A DNA stretch of 64,000 bases from Caballeronia sp. TF1N1 (lineage in GTDB: Bacteria; Pseudomonadota; Gammaproteobacteria; Burkholderiales; Burkholderiaceae): assembly GCF_022878925.1 (NCBI RefSeq), contig NZ_CP084626.1:2914001-2978000 (forward strand). The letters run 5' to 3'. Of the stretch, positions 16,847 to 24,792 are shown piece after piece. The notes under the pieces are model-generated. The model was not told the DNA's origin. It did no database searches and was given only the letters and a program-made list of their open reading frames with translations. How positions within the stretch are numbered: the stretch's first letter is position 1; each line of letters opens with the position of its first letter. Position numbers and translations under genes: made by a program.

Positions 16847-18160
16847 TTGAGCACACTGATCGTTCTACTACCGCCGCGCGATCCGGCGGTGCGCTCGGAA
16901 GAGTGGCATCTGCCCGACCTGCCGTTCGTGCTGCTCGACAAGCGCGGCGAAACTCAGCGCGCTGGCCGCGCATCGCTCGGCTTGCTGCCGCGTGCGAACG
17001 CGACCGTGCTGATCGTCGCCGCGCGCGACACGCTGCTGCTCGCCGCGCAAGTGCCGCCGCTGAAGGGGCCGCGCTTGCGTCAGGCGCTGCCGAACGTGAT
17101 CGAGGATCAGGTGATCCAGGACGCGCAGACTTGCCATATCGCCGTCGATCCCGTCGCGCTCGCCGATGGCCGGCGCGTGCTCGCGGTCATCGATCGCGGC
17201 TGGTTCCGCTTCGTGCGCGAGGCATTCTCTGGCGCGGGGCATCGCAATGTGAAGGCGGTGCCCGCCATGCGTTGCCTGCCGATTCCGTCCCGCGAAGCCG
17301 ATGAAGCACTTGCCGCGCCACCGTTCGTCGCCGGACTGCTCGGGCATGTGGTTTCGACCGCGCCCGCGCTGATCGGCGAAGTGGCCGCGCCGGCCGCGCT
17401 TGTCGCGCCGCGCATGGAAGTGGCGATTGCGCGCGGCGAACACGCGGCGCTCGGCGAGGGACTCGCCTTGCCGTCCGACTCCATAGCCGCAACGCTCGAC
17501 GCTCTCGCGGGCGATCAGCCGGTCACCGTGTATTCGCTTCTCGATCTTCCGGGCGACGAGCCGCGTCTCGCATCGTCGCGGGCGGCGGCGAGCATCGTCG
17601 GCGCAGAGCCGCTCGCGTTCGAGTCGCTCGCACGCAATGCGCTCGCGAGCCGCTTCGATCTGTGCCAGTTCGAGTTCGCCGCGCAGCCGTGGCGGCTCGA
17701 CCGCACGACGATGCGCCGTCTGCGCGTGCCGATCGCGCTCGTGGTGGCGTCGATCGTCGTGTCGATCATCGGGATCAACGTGCAGTGGATTCAGCTTGCG
17801 CGTCAGCGCGACGCGATCAGCGCGCAGATGACGGAGCTGCTGCTCAACGCCTTCCCGAAAACCACCGTCGTGCTCGACGCGCCCGATCAGATGACGCGCA
17901 ATCTCGATCGTCTGCGCGTGGCGTCGGGCGAGCTGTCGCCATCGGATTTTCTGACACTCGCCGATGGCCTCGCGCGTTCGCTCGGGCCGGTGCCGGTGAA
18001 CGGCATCGCGGGGCTGGATTATCGCGATCGGCATCTCGAAGTGACGTTCAAACCGGAGACGAAGGTCGATGGCGATCTTTCCCGGCGTCTTTCGGCGAAC
18101 GGGCTGAACGGTGCAATCGACAGCAACACGGGTAAGTGGACGATCAGGAGCGGTCAATGA
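16847..18160 (+). CDS. gspL: type II secretion protein GspL
   Basis: 437 residues beginning with TTG at 16847 behind a GAGG ribosome site. The N-terminal actin-like cytoplasmic domain (LIVLLPPRDP, then LPNVIEDQVIQD) binds GspE. One membrane span lies at about 290-310 (IALVVASIVVSIIGIN) and a small periplasmic ferredoxin-like domain follows. It anchors the ATPase at the membrane. It overlaps gspM by 4 bp. Confidence 0.94.
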   Translation: MSTLIVLLPPRDPAVRSEEWHLPDLPFVLLDKRGETQRAGRASLGLLPRANATVLIVAARDTLLLAAQVPPLKGPRLRQALPNVIEDQVIQDAQTCHIAVDPVALADGRRVLAVIDRGWFRFVREAFSGAGHRNVKAVPAMRCLPIPSREADEALAAPPFVAGLLGHVVSTAPALIGEVAAPAALVAPRMEVAIARGEHAALGEGLALPSDSIAATLDALAGDQPVTVYSLLDLPGDEPRLASSRAAASIVGAEPLAFESLARNALASRFDLCQFEFAAQPWRLDRTTMRRLRVPIALVVASIVVSIIGINVQWIQLARQRDAISAQMTELLLNAFPKTTVVLDAPDQMTRNLDRLRVASGELSPSDFLTLADGLARSLGPVPVNGIAGLDYRDRHLEVTFKPETKVDGDLSRRLSANGLNGAIDSNTGKWTIRSGQ

Positions 18161-18660
18161 AAGCGGAACTCGGACGTTCGCTCGGGGAGTTTTGGGAGGC
18201 GCGCACGGCACGCGAAAAGGCGCTGCTGTTCTGGGGCGGACTGGTTCTCGGCCTCGCGCTCGTGTATCTGGTGCTGTGGGCGCCTGCCTTCGAAGGACGC
18301 GGCCGCTTGCGCGACACGCTGCCCGCCATGCAACGCCAGCTCGCGACGATGACCGCGCAAGCCAACGAGGCGCGCTCGCTCGCGGGCAATTCGGATAGCG
18401 TGACGCCGACGGGCGGCGCCTTGCGCGATGCGCTCACCAAGTCGCTGGCGGACAGCGGCATGCAGGCGACGCAGGTGCAGGTGATCGGCGCGGCGGTGCA
18501 GATTCAGTTGAAGAACACGTCGTTTCCGAACTGGACGCTGTGGCTCGACGACGCCCGCAAGCAGTTCAAGGTGCAAGTGTCGGAGGCGCATGTCACGGCG
18601 CTTCAGCCGGATGGCCAGGTGGATCTGACGGCATCGCTGCAACCGGCGAGCGTGAAGTGA
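18157..18660 (+). CDS. gspM: type II secretion protein GspM
   Basis: 167 residues from the ATG that overlaps the gspL stop (ATGA). The upstream in-frame ATG at 18136 lies inside gspL and has no support. One membrane span (about 28-46, LLFWGGLVLGLALVYLVLW) follows a short cytoplasmic tail, and a periplasmic ferredoxin-like domain comes after. GspM stabilises GspL. Confidence 0.94.
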   Translation: MKAELGRSLGEFWEARTAREKALLFWGGLVLGLALVYLVLWAPAFEGRGRLRDTLPAMQRQLATMTAQANEARSLAGNSDSVTPTGGALRDALTKSLADSGMQATQVQVIGAAVQIQLKNTSFPNWTLWLDDARKQFKVQVSEAHVTALQPDGQVDLTASLQPASVK

Positions 18661-18661
18661 C

Positions 18662-19441
18662 ATGAGCTATTGGACTCGCCGAATCCGGTACGCGCTGCCG
18701 GCTTTTTTTGTGATGATCTTGTCGGTCGCCGGCACGCTGCTCGTAATGCTGCCCGCCGCCTGGATCACGCCGCAATTCGCGCGCGTAACGGGCGGCCGCG
18801 TGAATCTCGTCGATCCGGCGGGTTCGCTCTGGCGCGGTTCAGCCACGCTCATGCTCGCGACGGGTGGCGACGTTTCCGGCGCGACGCTGCTGCCGGGGCG
18901 TATCGAGTGGACGACGGCGTTCTGGCCGCTTTTCACGGGCCGCGTTCACATGACCATGCGCCAGAGCGAAGCGATGCCCGACGCCGTGATCGTCGATGCC
19001 ACGCCGCGCGGCGCGTTTCTTTCGGCTGGCGGGATCGCCGTGCCGGCTACGTTGCTTTCCGGGCTCGGCGCGCCGTTCAACACGCTGAACTTCGATGGTT
19101 CGGTGCGGCTCACATGGACCGAGTTCCGCGTGCTCGGCAGGAATGCGTATGGTCAGGTGGTCGTCACGCTTGACGACATGTCGTCGAGAGTATCGCGGGT
19201 GAAGCCGCTCGGGTCGTATCGGGTGGCGTTGCAGGCGCAGGGTGAATCGGCGGAAATCGATCTCACGACTACGCGTGGCCCGCTCCTGCTGAAGGGAAAC
19301 GGCACGGTGTCGCAGGGATCGACGGCGTTCAACGGCACCGCGACGGCGGCGCCCGAGCAGCGCGAGAATCTGGCGGGACTGTTGAATCTGCTAGGCCGGC
19401 ATACGGATCAGGATACGGTGGCGCTGACCTTGGTGCGGTGA
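18662..19441 (+). CDS. gspN: type II secretion protein GspN
   Basis: 259 residues: one N-terminal membrane anchor (about 12-35) followed by a periplasmic beta-rich domain with the GspN signature GRVNLVDPAGSLWRGSATL. GspN occurs in only some type II systems, and its role (thought to aid platform or secretin assembly) is not settled. It begins 1 bp after gspM and ends the cluster. No exported substrate gene follows. Confidence 0.92.
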   Translation: MSYWTRRIRYALPAFFVMILSVAGTLLVMLPAAWITPQFARVTGGRVNLVDPAGSLWRGSATLMLATGGDVSGATLLPGRIEWTTAFWPLFTGRVHMTMRQSEAMPDAVIVDATPRGAFLSAGGIAVPATLLSGLGAPFNTLNFDGSVRLTWTEFRVLGRNAYGQVVVTLDDMSSRVSRVKPLGSYRVALQAQGESAEIDLTTTRGPLLLKGNGTVSQGSTAFNGTATAAPEQRENLAGLLNLLGRHTDQDTVALTLVR

Positions 19442-19663
19442 GGCGGTGCTGGCTTTCGGATGTCTTTAGTGCCGGTGCGGTTGTGCAAGTTGTCTTTCCA
19501 ACGGCGCTTCGGATTGAGCGGTTCGTGCGCGCACGTTGAACAACGAAGGCGCACTGAGCGCACCGCTTGAGCTCGCGAGATTCTTACTCAGCTGGCTTGT
19601 GCTTGCTTGCCCGCAACGCGGCGCACCAGGCAACACGCATGCGTTCGAGCTTGCACGGGCGTT
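19442..19663. other. convergent intergenic gap
   Basis: 222 bp between gspN and the converging efflux gene. No gene and no clear terminator hairpin were recognised. Confidence 0.4.
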
Positions 19664-21310
19664 TTAGTCGGCTGACGCGCGCTTGTCGCTAGCCGATAGC
19701 GTCTGACTGACGATATCGGAAGCCGAAGCCGAAGCCGAAGCCGAAGCCGAAGCCGAAGCCGAAGCCGAAGCCGAAGCCGAAGCCGAAGCCGAAGCCGAAG
19801 CCGAAGCCGAAGCCGAAGCTGGCGGCTGCACCGCCCCCGTTTCCTGATCCATCTGCGCGACATCCCACCCGCCGCCTAGCGCCTTCACTAATCCCACCGA
19901 CGAGACCATCCGCTGTCCCGCGATATTCGCCAGCTTCTGCTGCGCCGTGAACGCCGTGGTTTGCGCGGTCAGCACGTTGATGAACGCGACCGTCCCCGCC
20001 TTGTACTGATTGTTGATGATCGCGAGCGCCTGCTGCGCCGACTCCACCGCCTGCTGCTGCACGACGACTTCCTTCTCGAGAATGCGCAGCGAAGCGAGAT
20101 TGTCTTCGACATCCTGAAACGCCGTCAGCACCGTCTGCCGATACGTCGCGACATTCTGGTCGTAAGCGGCACGCGCGGCGTCCGTGCGGGCGGCGCGCAA
20201 ACCGCCATCGAAAATGGTTGCGGCGATGTCCGGGCCGAGCGTCCAGAAACGCGACGGCGCGCGCAGCAATTGCGACAACACCGAGCTTTCGAAGCCGCCC
20301 TGCGCGGAGAGCGTGAGCGTGGGAAAGTACGCCGCGATTTCCACGCCGATCTGTTCGTTCGCCGCCGCAGCCTTCCGTTCGGCCGATGCGATATCCGGCC
20401 GCCGTTCGAGAATCGCGGATGGCATCTGCGCGGGCACGGTCGGCGGCGTGGCATCGAGCGGCATCTGCGCCAGCGAGAAGGTCGAAGCCGCCTCGCCGAT
20501 AAGCACGGCGATGGCATGCTCGTACTGCGCGCGCGCGACGCCGTTATCGATTGCCGATGCCTGCGCCGACTGCAACTGCGTCTGCGCCTGAATCACGTCC
20601 GAGCGCGCGACGATTCCTTGCCCATACTGATTCTGCGTGAGCTTCAGCGACTGCTGATAAGCGGCGACGGTATCGTCCAGAAGCCGTTGTTGCGCGTCGA
20701 GCGAGCGCAACTGGAAGTAGGTCTGCGCGAGCGTGCCTTGCGCGGACAGACGCGCGTTCGCGAGATCGGCTGCCGCGCCCTGCTGGCCGGCCTTCTGCGC
20801 CGATACCGTGCGGCTCACGCTGCCCCAGAGATCAGGCTCCCAAGTGGCATCGAGCGATGCGCTGAAGCTGTTGCCGACAGTGCTGGAACTGTTGCCGAAC
20901 GTAGAGGTGCTCGTGGAACGCGTGCCCGCACCTTGCCCAGAGCGCGACCCCGAAGCCGACGCACCGATGGTCGGGAAATATGCCGCGCGCGCCTCGCCGA
21001 CGAGCGCCCGCGCCTGCCGATAAGCCGCCGCATATTGCGCAACCGTCTGGTTCGACTGATTCAGCCGCGCTTCGAGGTCGTTGAGCGTTGCGTCGTCGTA
21101 AATGGTCCACCACGTTCCGCGATCGGTCTGATCGGCGGGTTGCGCGACTTTCCAGCCTTCGGGCGCTTCCTTATAGGACGCGGGCATTGCCGTGGACGGG
21201 CGCTGATAGTCGGGACCGACCGCGCAACCGGCGAAGGACAACGCCAGCGTGGCCGCAAGCGCAGTGGCGGAAAGGCGCAGCGAGGATGAAACAGCGAGGC
21301 GAGACGGCAT
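19664..21310 (-). CDS. outer-membrane efflux lipoprotein (NodT/OprM family) with Ser-Ala repeat tail
   Basis: 548 residues. A lipoprotein signal with lipobox SFAGC (C29) starts the protein, followed by two OEP domains containing the family blocks WWTIYDDATLN, LDATWEPDLWG, RPDIASAERK and ATIFDGGLRAARTD. These trimers form the outer-membrane duct of RND or MFS tripartite pumps. After the normal end of the family (about residue 490) comes an alternating Ser-Ala tract encoded by a hexanucleotide microsatellite, then about 20 more residues. It stands divergent from the small membrane protein/MarR/DHA2 group; the partner pump is probably the DHA2 exporter downstream. Confidence 0.92.
   Translation of the reverse strand: MPSRLAVSSSLRLSATALAATLALSFAGCAVGPDYQRPSTAMPASYKEAPEGWKVAQPADQTDRGTWWTIYDDATLNDLEARLNQSNQTVAQYAAAYRQARALVGEARAAYFPTIGASASGSRSGQGAGTRSTSTSTFGNSSSTVGNSFSASLDATWEPDLWGSVSRTVSAQKAGQQGAAADLANARLSAQGTLAQTYFQLRSLDAQQRLLDDTVAAYQQSLKLTQNQYGQGIVARSDVIQAQTQLQSAQASAIDNGVARAQYEHAIAVLIGEAASTFSLAQMPLDATPPTVPAQMPSAILERRPDIASAERKAAAANEQIGVEIAAYFPTLTLSAQGGFESSVLSQLLRAPSRFWTLGPDIAATIFDGGLRAARTDAARAAYDQNVATYRQTVLTAFQDVEDNLASLRILEKEVVVQQQAVESAQQALAIINNQYKAGTVAFINVLTAQTTAFTAQQKLANIAGQRMVSSVGLVKALGGGWDVAQMDQETGAVQPPASASASASASASASASASASASASASASASASASDIVSQTLSASDKRASAD
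19719..19820. repeat. hexanucleotide tandem repeat, 16 perfect GAAGCC units plus one variant
   Basis: Units of GAAGCC run without interruption from 19719 to 19814 (16 copies), and a 17th reads GAAGCT. On the coding (minus) strand this is GGCTTC, giving alternating Ser and Ala codons in the tail of the efflux lipoprotein. Changes in copy number would keep the frame. Confidence 0.97.
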
Positions 21311-21500
21311 CTGCTTTCGAAATTCCTGTCGGCGGCGCTTCGTCCGATACGACGAATGCGACTGCCGAGATGGTAACGGAACGCTCGCGAAGCCGGTCGT
21401 GGGACTTGCGCGCGAGCGTCAGGCAGACGTTAGGGTAACGGCTTCGGCGTAAGGTGGGTGTTACGCGGCAGCGGAAATCGGTTACGACGCGTTACGCGCT
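21311..21500. other. upstream region of the efflux lipoprotein gene
   Basis: 190 bp with no supported gene. It should hold the promoter of the outer-membrane factor; none was recognised with confidence. Confidence 0.3.
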
Positions 21501-21782
21501 TCAGGCGCCGCCTGCTCCGCCGCTACTGGAGCAAGCGCACGGCGCGGGAAGCAAGGTGCGGTTGGATGCACGCGCGGGCTTTTCAGTCTTACGCCGCTGC
21601 CGATTCTCGAACCATCCCATGGCCAGCACGATGAACGAACCGCCCGGCATCAGGAACACGATCAGATACAACGCGAATTTCCACGAGTTCAGATTCGGCG
21701 GGACGAACTGACGGGATGCGTTGGCGATCGAGCTGCTGACTTGGCCGAAACGTCGGCCGGCGGTGCGGGCAAAGCGGGTCAT
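21501..21782 (-). CDS. small single-span membrane protein, unknown function
   Basis: 93 residues from ATG 21782, chosen for the AAGGA site about 8 nt upstream; the frame is open further to 21890. A basic N-terminus is followed by one membrane span (about 32-55, KFALYLIVFLMPGGSFIVLAM), then a basic tail and a low-complexity Cys/Ser/Gly end. I do not recognise a family. It is divergent from marR and may share its control region. Confidence 0.6.
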   Translation of the reverse strand: MTRFARTAGRRFGQVSSSIANASRQFVPPNLNSWKFALYLIVFLMPGGSFIVLAMGWFENRQRRKTEKPARASNRTLLPAPCACSSSGGAGGA

Positions 21783-21878
21783 CGAAGGGTCCTTGGGGCG
21801 TCGCGAACGACGCATCGGGCGATCAGAACATGGTCTCGGGTGGCGCATGTCGCGCGTAACTCGGTGCCTTAAATAATA

Positions 21879-21909
21879 TTGACTATGCAAGTAGTTTTCA
21901 AGATACTAC
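21879..21909 (+). promoter_or_regulatory. marR promoter with overlapping inverted repeat
   Basis: TTGACT (21879-21884) and GATACT (21902-21907) are 17 bp apart and point toward marR. The inverted repeat GTAGT (21891-21895) / ACTAC (21905-21909) overlaps the spacer and the -10, the usual place for a MarR autorepression site. The binding itself is inferred. Confidence 0.5.
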
Positions 21910-21981
21910 CGATTGCTTTTTTCGGAATGTTGCTTTTCCGGGACGTCGCATAGCTTTGCGCGTCGTCCCACGGACCGTCGA

Positions 21982-22482
21982 ATGACCAGCGAACCGCTTT
22001 ACGATCCGGCCACGATTCAACTCGACATTAGCCTCGGCTACTACCTTGCGAAGGCTCGCAACGTGTTGATCGCGCGAACTGACGAAGCGCTGCGGCCGCT
22101 CGATCTGACGTCGCAGCAAATCGGCGCGCTGCTTTTCCTGGCAGCGGGTCGAGCGCGCACGCCGCTGGAACTGTCGCGCGAGATGTCTTACGACAGCGGT
22201 TCCATGACGCGCATGCTGGACCGGCTGGAGAAGAAGGGATTCATCGGCCGCACGCGTAGCGACGCGGACCGGCGCATCGTCGAACTGAATCTGACGGACC
22301 GTGGCCGCGCCGCCGCCGCGCAACTGCCCGCGCTTGGCGCTGCGGTGCTGAACGAGCAGTTGGAAGGCTTCAGCCGGGCCGAACTCGATCTTCTGACGTC
22401 GATGCTAGCGCGCATCATCGGCAATTCGCCTGGTGCTGGCCGCGCAGGTTGCGTCGGATGTGTGGAAGACGCCGAGGAGTGA
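21982..22482 (+). CDS. MarR-family transcriptional regulator
   Basis: 166 residues from ATG 21982. It has the winged-helix core of MarR/EmrR: LTSQQIGALLFLAAG, TPLELSREMSYDSGSMTRMLDRLEKKGFI and the wing RTRSDADRRIVELNLTDRG. MarR dimers repress drug efflux genes and release DNA when they bind phenolic or lipophilic ligands. It lies 96 bp upstream of the DHA2 exporter and probably controls that gene and itself. The last 15 residues are Gly/Cys-rich and unlike the family core. Confidence 0.92.
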   Translation: MTSEPLYDPATIQLDISLGYYLAKARNVLIARTDEALRPLDLTSQQIGALLFLAAGRARTPLELSREMSYDSGSMTRMLDRLEKKGFIGRTRSDADRRIVELNLTDRGRAAAAQLPALGAAVLNEQLEGFSRAELDLLTSMLARIIGNSPGAGRAGCVGCVEDAEE

Positions 22483-22578
22483 CCAAGCAGCGGCAACGTA
22501 GCCGCCAAAAGCCGCGCATTTTGCTGTCTGGGCAGAGAATGCCGCGGCACGGACTTTCGAACGCATAAGAGAAAAGAT

Positions 22579-24138
22579 ATGTCGACGACCGCGACTGCCG
22601 AACCCGCCACGCCCGCGCCGCGTCCGCTCACGGGCGGCATCCTCGCCTTGCTGACAATGGGCTTGGCGCTCGGCACCTTCATGGAAGTGCTCGACACATC
22701 CATCGCCAATGTCGCCGTGCCGACCATTTCAGGAAGTCTGGGCGTCGCGACGAGCGAAGGCACGTGGGTAATTTCCTCGTACTCGGTTGCATCCGCGATC
22801 GCCGTGCCGCTCACCGGCTGGCTCGCGCGCCGCGTCGGCGAAGTGAAACTGTTCACTATCTCCGTGCTGTTGTTTTCCGTGGCGTCGGCGCTTTGCGGCT
22901 TCGCGCATAACTTCGAATCGCTCATCGGCTTCCGGCTGCTGCAAGGCCTCGTATCCGGCCCCATGGTGCCGCTGTCGCAAACCATCCTCATGCGCAGCTA
23001 TCCGCCGGAAAAACGCGGACTCGCGCTCGGTTTGTGGGCAATGACTGTCATCGTCGCGCCAATTTTCGGTCCCGTGATGGGCGGCTATATCACCGACAAC
23101 TACACGTGGCCGTGGATCTTCTATATCAATGTGCCGATCGGCATCTTTTCGGCGGCGATTGCGTACTTTCTCCTGCGCGGACATGAGACCAAGACGACGC
23201 GACAGCGCATCGACGCCGTCGGGCTCAGTTTGCTCGTGATCGGCGTCGCGAGCCTGCAGATGATGCTCGATCTCGGCAAGGACCGCGACTGGTTCAACTC
23301 GACGTTCATCGTCACGCTGGCGATCGTCGCGGCGGTATCGCTCGCGTTCATGTTCGCGTGGGAAGTGACGGAAAAAGAACCGGTGATCGACCTGTCGCTG
23401 TTCCGCGACCGCAATTTCGCAATGGGCGTGATGATCACTTCGCTGGGCTTTCTCGCGTTCTTCGGCTCGGTCGTGGTGTTGCCGCTGTGGCTGCAAACCG
23501 TGCTCGGCTTTACGCCGTGGCTCGCGGGTCTTGCAACCGCGCCGGTCGGCATACTCGCGCTCGTGCTCTCGCCGATGATCGGGCAAAACATGCATCGCAT
23601 GAATCTGCGCGTGGTCGCGAGCTTCGCGTTTATCGTGTTTGCGTTCGTGTCGTACTGGAACTCGACTTTCACGCTCGATACGCCCTTTAGCCACATCATC
23701 TTTCCTCGTCTGATTCAGGGCATTGGCGTCGCGTGCTTCTTCGTGCCGATGACGACCATCACGCTATCGAGCGTCTCCGACGAACGGCTCGCGGGCGCGG
23801 CGGGGCTGTCGAATTTTCTGCGGACCTTGTCGGGCGCGATAGGCACGGCGGTCAGCACGACCTTCTGGGAGAACGACATGATCCGCCATCATTCCGTGCT
23901 CACGGAGTCGGTGAGCGCCTATTCGCAGGGCACGACCGCTTATTCGGACCTTCTGTCGGGACTGGGGCTTTCAGGGCAGGCACTGACGGCGCAACTGGAC
24001 CGCGTGGTGTCGGCGCAGGCGTACATGATGTCGACCAACGACTTCTTCCGCATTTCCTTCTATGCGTTTCTCGTGCTCGCCGCGATGGTCTGGCTGACGC
24101 GCCCGAGGAAAGGCGCGTCGGCGACGACGGGACACTGA
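22579..24138 (+). CDS. DHA2-family multidrug exporter (EmrB/QacA type)
   Basis: 519 residues with about 14 membrane spans. The family motifs are LDTSIANVAVPTISGSLG (motif D1), the motif A-like loop GWLARRVGEVKLF and the antiporter motif C-like GPVMGGYITDNYTWPWIF. DHA2 proteins expel lipophilic drugs in exchange for protons and in Gram-negative bacteria normally pair with an EmrA adaptor and a TolC-like duct. The duct gene is present (19664-21310) and the repressor is upstream, but no EmrA/HlyD adaptor gene lies in the 96 bp before it or directly after it. Confidence 0.94.
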   Translation: MSTTATAEPATPAPRPLTGGILALLTMGLALGTFMEVLDTSIANVAVPTISGSLGVATSEGTWVISSYSVASAIAVPLTGWLARRVGEVKLFTISVLLFSVASALCGFAHNFESLIGFRLLQGLVSGPMVPLSQTILMRSYPPEKRGLALGLWAMTVIVAPIFGPVMGGYITDNYTWPWIFYINVPIGIFSAAIAYFLLRGHETKTTRQRIDAVGLSLLVIGVASLQMMLDLGKDRDWFNSTFIVTLAIVAAVSLAFMFAWEVTEKEPVIDLSLFRDRNFAMGVMITSLGFLAFFGSVVVLPLWLQTVLGFTPWLAGLATAPVGILALVLSPMIGQNMHRMNLRVVASFAFIVFAFVSYWNSTFTLDTPFSHIIFPRLIQGIGVACFFVPMTTITLSSVSDERLAGAAGLSNFLRTLSGAIGTAVSTTFWENDMIRHHSVLTESVSAYSQGTTAYSDLLSGLGLSGQALTAQLDRVVSAQAYMMSTNDFFRISFYAFLVLAAMVWLTRPRKGASATTGH

Positions 24139-24141
24139 CGC

Positions 24142-24651
24142 CTATTGCGGCGTGAGCGGTTCGCCCGACTGGCCCGGCTGGCTGTCGAGATTGAGCGGTA
24201 CAGGCTGCGGATTCGTCTGCACGGCTTGCGGCGTTGCGCTCACGGGGCGCGTCGCGCCATTGCGCACGAACTGCTTGAAATCCGCGCCCGCTTGCCACGG
24301 ACCCGGTTGGCAGCCGAGCGGACTGTCGCAATGCGCGGCGAAACCGATCGTGGCCGTGCCTTCGTTGCTCGGCGTCTTGGTGATCTGGTAAGCAAGCGCA
24401 CGCTTGCCGCTCGACGGTCCTGCCGTCTGAATGATCGAATCCGTGATTGCCTGAAGCTTGTACTCCGAATGATTCGTCACCCAGACTTGCGCGCGCGCCC
24501 ACCAGGCGTCGCATTCCAGCTTGCTCATGCAGGTGAGCGGCGCGGTGGCCTGCTCCATCGTCTGACTGCTGACCTGGCCTTCGCTCGTGCAGCTCGCGAG
24601 CAGAACCAGCGCTGCCGTCGCCGATGCGGCCTTCAGTAATTTGGTGCTCAT
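24142..24651 (-). CDS. putative lipoprotein, unknown function
   Basis: 169 residues from ATG 24651 behind a GGGGA site. The lipobox LLASC falls at about residue 20. The mature part has conserved-looking cysteines (LTCMSKLECDAWWARAQVWV and HCDSPLGCQ) and a Pro/Gln-rich tail. I do not recognise a domain. It ends 3 bp from the exporter stop (convergent) and is followed by gshA on the same strand beyond a 140-bp gap. Confidence 0.75.
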   Translation of the reverse strand: MSTKLLKAASATAALVLLASCTSEGQVSSQTMEQATAPLTCMSKLECDAWWARAQVWVTNHSEYKLQAITDSIIQTAGPSSGKRALAYQITKTPSNEGTATIGFAAHCDSPLGCQPGPWQAGADFKQFVRNGATRPVSATPQAVQTNPQPVPLNLDSQPGQSGEPLTPQ

Positions 24652-24792
24652 TGCATCCCCGCTAGTCGATAAGTCCTTGATCATTTTGACTGATCCCGCC
24701 GGGCGGCGTTTCTGCGCGTTTCGGGTTGTTTCAAACACGCGTAACGCTTGCCGCGCGCACGAGGCGCGGGCAAGGTAAAACTACGCGCCGGT

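Noticed and set aside
19719..19820. Short regular repeats as a CRISPR array
   Set aside because: The units are a pure hexanucleotide without spacers and lie in an open reading frame.
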